Positions 11,301 through 21,584 of a stretch of 64,000 nucleotides of DNA are shown piece after piece; within the stretch, counting starts at the first letter, position 1, and each line of letters opens with the position of its first letter. The position numbers and the translations under genes were made by a program. The stretch lies in contig CATKHK010000052.1 in NCBI GenBank assembly GCA_949751835.1, positions 186,001 through 250,000 of the forward strand, given 5' to 3'. This DNA comes from Blepharisma japonicum (Eukaryota > Ciliophora > Heterotrichea > Heterotrichida > Blepharismidae). Under the pieces are notes generated by a model. That model made no database searches. It was not told where the DNA came from and saw only the letters and a program-made list of their open reading frames with translations.

Positions 11301-11970
11301 CAGACAACAAATGAAGGCCATCTTTACTAATATTTAAAGACAGCACAATAGATTCATGTTTATATAATATTTGTGAAGTAAAATTTATCCCATCATCAAT
11401 TGATACACGTACAGTGCAATCTTTTCCTGCAGAATACAAAAATTTTTCATCTCATGAAACACATACAACGGTTATTAAATCTTCATGCCCAGTAAATGTT
11501 GTAACTGTCTCAAAATCATATAATGATATTTTTTTAATCAGATTTTCAGTCGCAATATATGCAAATTTATCGTCATCAGTTATATCGATTGACTGAATTT
11601 TTGCATCAATTCTTCAGTCCTTGAGGATTTCTTTTTCGTTACAAATTATAACTCTTTTATTGGCCCCACACACAAAGGTTTCTCCTCCACGCATTGGCTT
11701 CATGCAAGTACCTTTGAAAGGGATTCTTATAAATGTAGGGAGCCTGGCTGAAATGTAATGTAAAGTGGCTTGGAAGTCTTTTGCGATGCCTACTGATGTG
11801 TTTTGTGTAATTTCAAGCATGATAGGATTGATTTTGATTAGGTTTGATTGGGTGTTTGAAGTTATAGAACTTAAAGCAGTTTGATCATTATTGTTTTTAT
11901 CTTCTTGGACAGTTTCAAAAACGGGCTTTTCAGGTGAGCTTTCATCTTCATTTTTTGTAATGTTGAACAT
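8332..11970 (-). CDS. WD40 repeat - TRP-like ion channel fusion
   Basis: 1,212 aa in one uninterrupted frame when TGA is Trp; read as stops, these codons would break it into about eight pieces. Residues about 80-650 are WD40-type repeats ('KDCTVRVS', 'GHENEVSTMKF', 'SKDNSVRVW', 'DDQKIVIW'), enough for about two propellers. Residues about 690-760 look ankyrin-like ('LNALHFYAYFNLP', 'NETPLSICL'). Then come six predicted membrane segments: about 895-920, 925-950, 965-980, 985-1010, 1020-1050 and 1090-1120. The pore region reads 'SFFTWITLAWRANIGDYDN' and S6 'NPIILINLLISLMGDTF', typical of TRP/polycystin-like cation channels. The tail is coiled coil. Ion selectivity cannot be read from the sequence. 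Confidence 0.85.
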
Positions 11971-12334
11971 TATTTATATTAAAATAAGATTATTATAAAT
12001 TCTAGTTGCTAAGATAAAAGAAAGTTTTGAATTCATTTTATGATAATCTACTAAAAATTTAGCTGAAATTTTTACATAATCACTAGTTTCAAATTACAAT
12101 TTCTTCTAATTAAATAATAATCCTCTTCAATAATCTAATTATTAATTGCTACTTTTAGTTCACTTTTTAATTATTTTCAAAAAATTAAAATTTAATTATA
12201 TACTCTATACTTTCTCCAATAATTTAAGAACTATGAGAAACCCTATAAATAAATAACTTGTGAAATATATTTATTCCATCAATAATTCTATACTAAATAA
12301 TCATCAATGAAATTACTGACAGCATCTAAATAAA
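11971..12334. other. Intergenic, divergent 5' region
   Basis: 364 bp, very AT-rich, between two divergent genes. A TATA-like CCTATAAATAAATAA sits near 12242-12256, about 80-90 bp before the ATG at 12335; its function is unproven. Nothing else was seen. Confidence 0.5.
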
Positions 12335-12793
12335 ATGAAGTTTCAAGAATCCATGGACTCTATGGCCGATGAGGCTTCAGATAAACGCAATAGAAGAGCT
12401 AACGAAGAAAGAGATCCCAAAAAAAGGACAAACGCCAAAGAAACAAGAATAAGAAATGAAAAAATGCTAAAACGGCAAAAGCAGAGAGAAGAAGCCGAAG
12501 CCGCGAAGGAAACTAATGCCGATGATATGGAAATTGAAGAAGATAGCTTGAAAAGAGTGGTCAGAAGAAAAGAACAAGAAGGAAAGCATAAGGATAGTAT
12601 AAAAAGAAAAGCAGAAAATCAAGATGTGTACATTAATGAATTCATAGACAACATTGTAGGAAAAAAGCCAGAGACTATGAATAGCAGACAAGGAAGAGAA
12701 TATAAAGAAAAGCTCGCTCGGGCTTATGTGCCAGGCTTCAAAGTTGAAAAGCTCAATAAGCTTAAAGACGAAATAGGAGAGTCTGGAAATTAA
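12335..12793 (+). CDS. Hypothetical highly charged protein
   Basis: 152 aa, ATG to TAA, no intron. Almost wholly charged (Lys, Arg, Glu, Asp), with a helical N-terminal two thirds ('RNEKMLKRQKQREEAEAAKE') and a less charged C-terminal part ('YINEFIDNIVGKKPE', 'YVPGFKVEKLN'). It looks like a nuclear or ribosome-biogenesis type small basic protein, but no family was recognised. The second ATG (MDSM, residue 7) is an alternative start. Confidence 0.6.
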   Translation: MKFQESMDSMADEASDKRNRRANEERDPKKRTNAKETRIRNEKMLKRQKQREEAEAAKETNADDMEIEEDSLKRVVRRKEQEGKHKDSIKRKAENQDVYINEFIDNIVGKKPETMNSRQGREYKEKLARAYVPGFKVEKLNKLKDEIGESGN

Positions 12794-13325
12794 AAATAAG
12801 TTAGATAACTTATAAATAGTTTTTTAAATTTTTCTAATTTTTTGTTGATTTCTGTTCTATTTAAATGAATTCTGCTTGTTAATTTTATATTTTTTGTGCT
12901 TAAAAGCTTATTTATTATCATTTGTATCTACAATACTAATAGATGAGCAATTATATTAATTATAAGAGACTTAAAATTGTTCATACAGTATAAAATCTTA
13001 TGAATATTGTATATAAATCCAAAATCTCAAAAAAATTAATCTATCCCTTTAAAACTTTCCAATTTTCCCATTTATTTTCAGAAACCTACAGAATCCATAA
13101 TAATCGATAAGTTTCTGATTTTAAATTATAAATTAAATTTTAAATATTTCTCTATCCCTATCCGAAAAGCAATATCCCTTAAACAATCTCTCTATAAATT
13201 CCTTATGTGTCCCTATAGCTACTGCCATTCCTTCTTCTCCATATTCCTTGTCTCGTTTTCTCCCCAAAAATCCAAATAAAATATTTCCCTTATTTTTATC
13301 ACCCACCAATAAATCAGTATATAAA
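12794..13325. other. Intergenic with an unexplained minus-strand open frame
   Basis: 532 bp between two plus-strand genes. The first 330 bp are plain AT-rich DNA. At 13133-13333 the minus strand is open for 66 codons ending in TAA, with coding-like composition ('NILFGFLGRKRDKEYGEEG', 'GTHKEFIERLF'). It has no ATG until its middle and runs into the start of the RRM gene. It may be a gene remnant or chance; it is not called as a gene. Confidence 0.35.
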
Positions 13326-14028
13326 ATGAACACTAAAACACACGAGTAACCCTTATTTTAGCAAAAAACTATTTATAGGTGGTCTTCCTTCAGAGCTGAA
13401 AGAAGAAGAAATAAAGAGTTATTTCAGCAGATTTGGACGTGTTGAAAAGTGTTCTTTGATACTTGATAAAAACACAGGACGGTCGAGGTGCTTTGGTTTT
13501 GTTACTATGGTAAACCAAAGCTCAATTAGGGTTATTTTAAGTAGAAAACATTCACTTTTAGGTAAAGAAGTCGAGTGCAAGCCTGCTTTTCCGAAAGAAA
13601 AAAACGAAAAAGCGAATAGAAGCCGAAAAATTTTTGTAGGGGGTTTGCTTCCAGAAGTTACGAATTCTGAGTTTTATCAGTTTTTTGAACAATTCGGAGA
13701 AATTGAAGATAGTGTAGTTATGAAAGATAGGATTACAGGTAAACCCAGAGGTTTTGGCTTTATTACTTATGAAAAGCAAGAATCAGTTGAAAAAGTTATG
13801 AGAAATTTTTCTAATAACTTCATTCGGGAAAGATGGGTAGAATGCAAAAGAGCCACACCTAAAGAAGAAATGAGCAATTCGGCAACTATTATTATTGAGC
13901 CGGATTCGGGCTCATCTGAATTCACCGAGTGTGAATTTAAAAGGTCGTGGTCTGATAGGAATAGCTGTGAAACAGAAGAGTTATGTAGGAGCCTTGTTGA
14001 TTATGTGTTATCAGATGATGATAGATAA
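13326..14028 (+). CDS. Two-RRM RNA-binding protein (hnRNP A/B- or Musashi-like)
   Basis: The ATG at 13326 begins a six-codon first exon; a 16-nt intron (13346-13361) then leads into the first RRM, giving 228 aa. RRM1 has RNP2 'KLFIGGLP' and RNP1 'RCFGFVTM'; RRM2 has 'KIFVGGLLP' and 'RGFGFITY'. The tail is acidic and Ser-rich. Tandem RRMs with this spacing are typical of hnRNP A/B, Musashi and DAZAP1 proteins, which bind mRNA and act in splicing or translation. Without the intron the first RRM loses its start, which shows the intron is real. Confidence 0.85.
13346..13361 (+). other. 16-nt intron
   Basis: Reads GTAACCCTTATTTTAG, with A at position 10 as in the 15-nt introns. Its removal splits a GAC codon and joins 'MNTKTHD' to 'KKLFIGGLP', the start of RRM1. 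Confidence 0.85.
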
Positions 14029-14129
14029 TAATGGCAGTTTGCCATATGTTTTAACTAATAATTAATGTATAGATTATTAATTTTGTATTAAATGAATAAC
14101 CTTGTTGATTGAAAATCAAAAAATATAAG

Positions 14130-16268
14130 ATGGAAGAATTTGACCCTGTACAGCACTGCGAAAAACTGCTTAAAAATCATGAAATTATTAATTTAGCAAG
14201 CTTAGAAGGTGCATTAAATAGAGTTAAAACAGAATTAGAAAAAGAAAGAGATACAGCAATTGAAGAAATTGAAAAAATCCAAAATGAATTGAAAGGGAAA
14301 GGTGGAATGAATCTCCATACAAGTTTAGTGGAGAGACATAATAAAGCTCAAAAAGGATTAGATTTAGCAGGAATCATGGTAAAAGACTTAAACCAAGGCT
14401 ATGCAATTACTAATAAACTAATTGAAGAAAAAGATAAGCACCGAAAAAATGCAATCCTTATCTATGAGCTTGTAAATGAGCTTTTACATCTAAACAAGTA
14501 AAAATAATACAGCAATGAATCAGATATCTGCCTTTCTCCTCAGCATTGCATTTTACTGAAGCATTCTCTTGACTCTTTAGATCTTACAGAATTCGCTATA
14601 GTAAATTTTATTCAGGCACAGCAAATTATCGCGAGTAAATTTTTATCTCAAAAAGCCGAATTAATTGAAAAATTCAGGATTGGATACGAAAAAAAAGAAA
14701 TTGATATCATGAAAGACGCTTATAATTTATTAACAGATTTCAATGGACAAAATGAGTGTCTTCACTTTTATATCTCAAAAATCACAGAAACTGTAGGAAT
14801 GTAAAAAACATTTAGAAGAGACAAAAAAACAAGTTTTGACCTTTTTGAAAGCCAAATGGAGGGAGCTTTAAGGGAAGCTGAAAGTGTTTTTTCAAGAGAA
14901 ATTATTAGCAATCATCCTAAGCTGTCTGCTATTTTTGGAGACACAGAACCAGTGGTCACCTTATTATTAGCAGAAATAATCGAGCTTAAGCTGAAGCCTT
15001 TTGTTCACAATATGCTAGATTCTGACAATATTACAACCTTAAGATACCTAGAATACTTATCTTATTCCCATTCTCACATACACGAAATGTTTGAGAGAAT
15101 AAAAACAGACACCCACCAGTTGAATATACAAATTTCTTCTACTTTAGATCACCTTTTTAACAATATTTTTGGTCCTTTTTTATCAAATTATTTTACAGTT
15201 GAATTTAAAACTGTCAAAAGTTCATTGGATACTGCTTATAATTTTGTAATTGAGCCAGTTGCAAATAAAGGAATCAGGATAATTGTGGATATGAAACAAA
15301 TAATTTCTCCTGATGAAGAGGTCAGAAAAACAATAGATGCATGCTTAGATTCTGTTGGGAGAGTAAAAAATAGTGATATTATAACTGTAATAAGAAACGC
15401 TATGATTAGATGTAAAGATTTATCACAACCTACAGAAATTCATGCAAATTGTGGCCAGCTAGTTACTATAGGACTAGATACAGCATATACTTCGCTATTT
15501 CCTTATTTGATAAATAAAATTATCACTATTATGAATTTAGAAGGAAATAAACAAAAATATTTATCAAATATTTTTTGCTTGTTGTCAGAAATATGAAAAA
15601 TTGCGACTGAGTTTAATAAAGCTTTTTTGAAGCAACTGATAAACACTCTGCAAGACCCTGAAAAAGAGCATTGTGATGGACTGAGAAAAAGGCTAAGTGT
15701 AAGCATAGAGCAAAATTTAATGAAAGGACTAAATAAATGCATAAATCAAATTATTACTGAATGTGAAAAAATTTTGACCAATGAGCAAAAAAAGCAAGAT
15801 TATTTAAAAAATGAAAAATATACTGACAACACTCAAGCTTGTAGCGCTGTATATGAGTTTTTATCACAACACATTGGAATAATAAAAGCTTCACTTCCAT
15901 CTGCACAATCATCTAAATTATTAAACAATCTAGGCACAAGATTCATCGCAATAGTGGTCGAGCATTTAAGTAAGTTTACAATTTCTCAAGAAAAAGCTTT
16001 ACTTTTATCAAGCGATATGAATAAATATAGAAATTTAGTGCTTTTGTGTGAAAATGATAAAGCTGTCTTGGACTTTGAAAAATTCCGACAAATGATGAAT
16101 TTATTTATGCTTCCACCAAATTCTTTAGCTGATTTAATTCATGCAGAGCCTATAGCCTCAATTGATCGTACAATATTAGCAGAATTCATAAGCCATCGAG
16201 AAGATTTTAAGACTGCAAGAGTTTCTAAATATCTTCCGTCAATCTTTCCTCAAGGCTATATCCAATAA
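14130..16268 (+). CDS. SEC10: Exocyst complex component Sec10 (EXOC5)
   Basis: 702 aa after removal of two 15-nt introns (14498-14512, 14801-14815) and reading TGA at about 15595 as Trp; human EXOC5 is of similar length. The N-terminal third is helical coiled coil. The C-terminal third has the family pattern: 'ACSAVYEFLSQHIGII', then 'LNNLGTRFIAIVVEHLSKF', then 'LLSSDMNKYRNLV'. Sec10 is a subunit of the exocyst, which tethers secretory vesicles to the plasma membrane. The start is the first ATG (MEEFDPVQH). It ends 20 bp from the convergent docking-complex gene. Confidence 0.85.
14498..14512 (+). other. 15-nt intron
   Basis: Reads GTAAAAATAATACAG, with A at position 10. Removal avoids a TAA and joins 'ELLHLN' to 'NNESDICLSPQ' in Sec10. 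Confidence 0.85.
14801..14815 (+). other. 15-nt intron
   Basis: Reads GTAAAAAACATTTAG, with A at position 10. Removal avoids a TAA and joins 'ITETVG' to 'IRDKKTSFDLF' in Sec10. Confidence 0.85.
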
Positions 16269-16288
16269 TTAAAACATTATAAGAAATT

Positions 16289-17836
16289 TTATTTATGCTT
16301 TCTGGTGGAATTTTTTTTCCTTGCAGATTCCTCTTTTATATCATTTTTATCAATTTCAGGCTCCTCTTCAGCTTCAAAAAGCTGGGCTTCTTCTTCACTT
16401 TCTGGGTTGAAAAATTCAGGCTTTACTCTAACAATTTTAGAAAGGGCTTCTTGGGTGCTCATTTCAGCCTAAATAATTGTTACCACTAAGTCAGAAGTTT
16501 TCTTATGGGCGTAAATTTCCATAGCTTTTCTTGACTCTTCTTTTCTTTCTTGTATTGGCTGTACAAGGTCTTCTAGTTTTGCATAAATAAGCTCAAGCAT
16601 ATCATGAAGAGTATTTTTTGACTCCGAAATTCGGTTTCCTGGAGCAATTTCTAATGAATTTGGGATGTCAAGGGTATGCATGATTTTTTCGCCCCAATTT
16701 AAGACTTGGTCATATACTCTTGTTGCTTTATTCAGCTTTTCTTTATTATTGGAATATTCTTTATAAGATCCAGCTAATTGATCTTCCATTGCATCAATAT
16801 CTGCATAGACTTTTCTGGTATTGCCTCCATCTTCAAGTTGGAGACCTTTCAATTGATTTCTTGCTGCACCATTTTGTTGCCTTAAAGTATCTAATTTTAT
16901 TTCTGCTTCAGAAACAGCGTTTAGCAGCTGATTATATGTTTGTTCACGAGTTAAAAATCTTTCTACAATTTCCTGAACATCCATTAGCCCGGTAGCTGCC
17001 CTTATTTTCTGAAAAGCTTGCTCAACACCTATAGCTTTTTGCATTTCTGCATCTAATTTTCTTTGTAGCACAGTGTACCAAAATCTATGCATAAGGAGAC
17101 TTTCTCTTAATTTTACTTCGTGGGAATCTTTGTCATCGTTTGCGGCAGCCTCTGCTATATCTGCTTGGCGTTTTTGGCGTTCTTCTCTTCTTAATGCAGC
17201 TTCTTGGCGAAGTTTTACATTTTTTTCTAACTGCTGTATTCGGTCATCTTTCTGTTTTTTCTCTTGCAATAGTCCTTCTTTCATATCTTGCAATACAAAT
17301 CTTGACTGATATTTTGTTTCCCTCATTTTTCGATATTTTTCAGTCTCTAAGTCTAAAATTTGTTTAGCTGATTTTAAGCCAACTTGTAAAGAATTTGCTT
17401 TCATTTCCATTGAAATTTTATCTTTTTTCATTCTATCTAACACATGCAGATACGTTTTTTTGTCTCTAATTTCATCTTCGTGCTTTTTCCTTGTATTTTC
17501 AAGTGACATTTTTAATTGCTCCAATCTTCCTTGTAAATTTTTGGAGTCATTTTCTGCAATACTTGCAACAGAATTAGCTTTTTCTAATTCTTTTCTTATT
17601 TTGTCTAAATATTGTCTTTTTTTATTATTGGCTTCTTTAGTTCTATCATGTCTTTTTCTAATCATCATAAGTTGAGAGGCCACTTCTTTGGTTTCTTCAT
17701 CATTATCAAGAACATCGTCATTTTCCGGGTCACTAAAATGGCTGGCTTCGTTTTGTGCAGTCATTACTTTAAGATTTTTTGATTTCACCATTGGAGAAAC
17801 TGATCTTCTTGATGGGGAAGTTCTAAAGTCAGACAT
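16289..17836 (-). CDS. Outer dynein arm docking-complex family coiled coil (CCDC151/CCDC114-like)
   Basis: 510 aa once a 15-nt intron (16469-16483) is removed. Left in, its TAG would end the protein at residue 455 and lose an acidic, Lys-rich tail of about 55 residues. Long coiled coils occupy about residues 50-230 and 290-360. The segment 'AFQKIRAATGLMDVQEIVER' with 'FLTREQTYNQLLNAV' matches the conserved middle of CCDC151/ODA10 and CCDC114/ODA1 proteins, which fix outer dynein arms to axonemal doublets. Which paralogue it is cannot be settled by eye. It begins 20 bp after the DYRK kinase gene on the same strand. Confidence 0.75.
16469..16483 (-). other. 15-nt intron hiding a false stop
   Basis: Reads GTAACAATTATTTAG on the minus strand, with A at position 10. 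The TAG at its 3' end is in frame with the upstream exon, so an intron-blind reading ends the protein early. After splicing, 'KKTSDLV' continues into 'AEMSTQEALSKIVRVKPEFF'. Confidence 0.8.
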
Positions 17837-17856
17837 ATTTAGATTTACAGTTAAAT

Positions 17857-19413
17857 TTATCTTCTTAGTTGGATTGTTGTTTTTCTTCTTACTCCATTAT
17901 GAGGAAGATTTTCCAAAATCCAAGGATGCTGTAAAGCTTCTAATGGTGTTATCCGAGCATCTGGGTCAATTTCTAGGCATCTTGAAAGAAAATCAATAAA
18001 GCAAGAACTTGCTTGAGGTAAAATTTCTACCAAGCTTCTCGTTTTCGGCTCTCTAATATTCCCATGCCTATCAGGAACAATTTTCGGATTTCTTTCTTCG
18101 TCAAAAAATTTTGAAATTTTTGTGCTTTGGTTTAGCATGCTATCATTAGGAACTCCACACAGCTCCATTATTAAAATAAGCTGCTCATGCTCACTTTCGC
18201 CAGTGAATAAAGGCTTCCCTGTATAAAGTTCATACATCATGCAGCCAAAAGACCACATATCAATGGCTGGAGTATAGGGAATTCCTAAGATAATTTCAGG
18301 GGATCTGTAATATCTGCTTTGGATATAAGTGTACACAATTTCATCGCCAAAGCAAGAAGAACCAAAATCACATACTTTGATAACTGATTTGCTATCAGTT
18401 TTTAGTAAAATATTTTCAGGCTTTATGTCACAATGGACAATATTTAATTTTTTAGTGCAGCTCAATGCTGACAAAATTTGGGTTGCAAAATTTCGTATTA
18501 GATTGATAGAAAGTCCTTCAAACTTGTTAGTTTTAAGCAAATCATATAGATTTATGCTTAATAGCTCGAAAACCAAGCATACGTGGCTTCTGAAAAGGAA
18601 AAAATTTTTCATCCTAACAATATTGCTTTTATCGTTTGGGTCATTTTCTAGAAAAGCTCTGAGGACTTTTATCTCGATTGCGGCTTGGTGATGGAATCTC
18701 TTTTTATTTTTTATCATTTTTATAGCTACTTGTTCTTGGCGCTTATGGTCAAAACATAAACAGACTTGTCCGAAACTCCCTTTTCCAAGCATACTGATAA
18801 TTTCATACCTATAAGCTATATGATCGCCTTTTATTAAAAGGTAATCGGAATTGTCATTATCATACCCATTATTATGTCCATCTTCAATTCGCATTATTTT
18901 ACAGTTACTTTTTCCTAAATAGTAAATTTCAGCATATTCTAAAACTTCTCTTTTTTCGAAGTCGCTAAGTTCATCATTTAATTGGGTCAATGCTATTTTC
19001 GGAGTTATTGGGAAGTGTATTTCGCTTCTTGGTATTGGACTAACAGTTGCTTTTTGTGATAAACTTATATTGGTAGATGGTCCTAATCTTGGGGAAAATT
19101 GAGGGTGTTTAAAGTCGCTCGCTGAAATATTCCTTGCTGAGCTAGCTTTGTGAAGCTTTTGCTGAAATGGTCGAGTATTTAAATTGAGAGGAGCCCGGGC
19201 TGATGCGGAAAAATCGTATTTTGGCTTGGATTCAAAGTTTTGAAACCTTCCGACCTTCGGATAAAAGTTATCAACTTTGGGGTCATTTGAGCTTGCTTTT
19301 GATATTCTGATAGGCTCTATTCTTTTTTTCTTTAGTAAATTGACAGATGAGCGAGGAGAATTAAAAGTTACCGGGCGCATTGAGTTAAAGATTTTTGATG
19401 TAGATGGCTCCAT
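17857..19413 (-). CDS. DYRK-family dual-specificity protein kinase
   Basis: 518 aa. The N-terminal 140 residues are Ser/Pro-rich and disordered; then a DYRK-homology-like stretch ('LNDELSDFEKREVLEY'). The kinase domain spans about 205-500: Gly loop 'LGKGSFGQV', VAIK lysine, catalytic loop 'HCDIKPENIL' (Cys in place of the usual Arg, as in DYRKs), DFG, and activation loop 'YTYIQSRYYRSPE' with the Tyr-x-Tyr that DYRKs autophosphorylate. The placement of motifs fits DYRK2/4. Targets in ciliates are unknown; the family acts in cell-cycle and cytoskeletal control. All catalytic residues seem present. Confidence 0.93.
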   Translation of the reverse strand: MEPSTSKIFNSMRPVTFNSPRSSVNLLKKKRIEPIRISKASSNDPKVDNFYPKVGRFQNFESKPKYDFSASARAPLNLNTRPFQQKLHKASSARNISASDFKHPQFSPRLGPSTNISLSQKATVSPIPRSEIHFPITPKIALTQLNDELSDFEKREVLEYAEIYYLGKSNCKIMRIEDGHNNGYDNDNSDYLLIKGDHIAYRYEIISMLGKGSFGQVCLCFDHKRQEQVAIKMIKNKKRFHHQAAIEIKVLRAFLENDPNDKSNIVRMKNFFLFRSHVCLVFELLSINLYDLLKTNKFEGLSINLIRNFATQILSALSCTKKLNIVHCDIKPENILLKTDSKSVIKVCDFGSSCFGDEIVYTYIQSRYYRSPEIILGIPYTPAIDMWSFGCMMYELYTGKPLFTGESEHEQLILIMELCGVPNDSMLNQSTKISKFFDEERNPKIVPDRHGNIREPKTRSLVEILPQASSCFIDFLSRCLEIDPDARITPLEALQHPWILENLPHNGVRRKTTIQLRR

Positions 19414-20340
19414 TTCTTATCTGGTGATTAATTAATGCTGATATTATCATAGAAAAATCTTGAAAAATGGCTTATGCACGAAAAAATATTTAAATTAATA
19501 GTGAGATGAAAGATATAGGACACTGCTATTGCATAATAAAAGCATAGCTGATTGGTAAAGAAATGCAACATTAACCAAAGTTATTTTTTGATATTTTTAA
19601 TTTGTGATATTTCTTTTAATTTTCATGGCAATTTGATTCAAGACGCATTCTATAATATTAAATGTTCTTTTGGTTAGATTTCTATTATTTGTCAAAGCTC
19701 ATTTTTAATTTGTTTGCCAACGCTTCCTATTGGCATTGATTTTGTTTTAGAAGCAGAATCAAGCCATAATGTATAGGTCTCGTCAATCTAATTCTTCATA
19801 CAGTAGTTTGCTTAATTAAATTACATATTTATAGCCTTAAAAATGAGAGTCTAAGATCAGTTTCACCTTTTGGTAAAATAATGCCTATTCAATTATTTTT
19901 AGACCTTTAAAACCTCCTTTCCGAAGAATTAAATATTACTTAAAATACAAGTCAGAAGTCTTATGCTTAATTAAAAATAATGAAAATTATGTGCTTACTA
20001 TAAGGCAATTTATATAAACTGATTAGAAATAAAGAGGAAAGAAATCTTTTGAAATTAAAAAATTCAGGCTATTTATTCATATAAATTAATATATGCTAAA
20101 ATTTGAAAGCAGATGTTATACAGAAAAAATTCGACTTTTATTAGCAGAAAATCAATAATCCCATTTTAGATAATTAATTCCAATATAGTTTATTAAATTT
20201 TCAATTAAATGGTGTTCAGTCATAAATATGGCTTGGCAAAAAGGTTTGCTTAAATAATATCATAAATAGAAGCTATATTATTAAATTTTTATAAAATTAG
20301 AGCTAAACTATTAAAAGATCAATATTAATTTTTTGGTTAA
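19414..20340. other. Long intergenic stretch with a possible gene remnant
   Basis: 927 bp between two minus-strand genes. Mostly AT-rich with many stops. The minus strand of about 19590-19790 reads in pieces like protein ('IDETYTLWLDSASK', 'GSVGKQIKNELWQIIEI', 'NASWIKLPWKLKEI') but with stops between, so a decayed gene is possible. No family was recognised. The rest shows nothing. Confidence 0.4.
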
Positions 20341-21459
20341 TTATAATCTAGGCTCAGGAAGGATTCTTACTGTTTCATAGTGAAATAAATCAGTAATAAA
20401 AGGATCAATTTCATTAAGAAGTTCCTCATCTTCAAAAACTGTATGAGGTATACAAAGATTAAGAGTTGGAATAATATTCCCTCTCCGCTCTCTCGCATTT
20501 GATACAATAATGCCAATCAATTCTCCTTTAGCATTAAAAACTCCACCTCCACTATGTCCACTAAATGACTGTGCCGTAAACTGAATCGCAATAGGCTTAT
20601 TTTTATAATAAACTATTTTGCTTAAACTCCCTATTGTGATAAAAGGATAATTTAGCTCCCAAGGACTAAATAATCCAAAGCCAACTACATAAACTGTTTC
20701 TCCATATATAAATTGTTTAGCTTTTTCAACTGTTGGAATATTCTTTTGCACTTCAATAAAAGCTAGATCTATTAAATTATAAGCAACCTTGAGCTTTCCT
20801 TCACATTTTTTATCTTGTGCATAAATTTCAATATTTTGAGAATTCCTCGCAACGTGAGAATTAGTAATAATCAAATTTTGGCTAATAGAAACCCCTGATC
20901 CAGTCATTCTTGCAAAAACTTTTACTACTGATGGAAATGTTTTATGAATTTCAGGAATTTTAGTAAGTGAGTGGTCACCCTGAAATTGTCGAATTTGAGT
21001 AAAAAGAATGCCAAATTCAAATTGCTGCGACATTGTGCAAGGAAGCAAAATTCCGTAAATGGTTTTCATGTCTTCAGATACAACTAAGCTGCCTTCCGAA
21101 TTTGGCAAATAAGATGTATCGATTAGCATAAAGGTATCTTTGAAAATAAGTGAAATTAATCCTGCTCTTTTCAAAATTGTGTTGGTTTGGGTTATTCCAT
21201 GAACTTTTGATATTGATAAGATTACTACTTTGTCAGCAACTCTAGGTTTTCTGATGCTTATTATATGAAATGATTCACTTTTTTCGCATATGATTTTTGG
21301 GAAATATTTGAATCTTAGCTTTATAATTTCAAAAAAATACTCAACCTCTCTAAACATTCAGTTTTTCTCTTCTCCAAAATCTTCAGCAACCCTGATTATA
21401 TACTCTTTTGCTTTTGAACAATGAGTTTTATATATCTCATCATATATAATTAACTCCAT
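20341..21459 (-). CDS. Trypsin-like serine protease, peroxisomal processing type (DEG15/TYSND1-like)
   Basis: 372 aa. The start ATG at 21459 follows an in-frame TAA; one TGA is read as Trp ('EEKNWMFRE'). The C-terminal half is a chymotrypsin-fold protease with His in 'IITNSHVARN', Asp in 'NLIDLAFIEV' and Ser in 'FSGHSGGGVFNAKGE', so the triad is present. A weak N-terminal repeat of the fold precedes it. The late motif 'NIIPTLNLCIP' and the layout match DEG15/TYSND1, which trim peroxisomal leader peptides. The last residues are PRL, not a standard SKL-type peroxisomal signal, so location is uncertain. Confidence 0.7.
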
Positions 21460-21584
21460 TTATTTCGTTTAATATATTTATTTTTCTAACTATATCATCA
21501 TTCTCAAAAAATTGATTGCTTTAGATTAGTTTGCAAATATTCTCTTTATAATTAAATTTTGTTAAAATTTGATTATAAAATTGT

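Noticed and set aside
8332-11970. A row of eight separate short minus-strand genes, or a pseudogene full of TGA stops
   Set aside because: Every break is a TGA at a Trp-like position in one continuous frame, so it is a single gene in this code.
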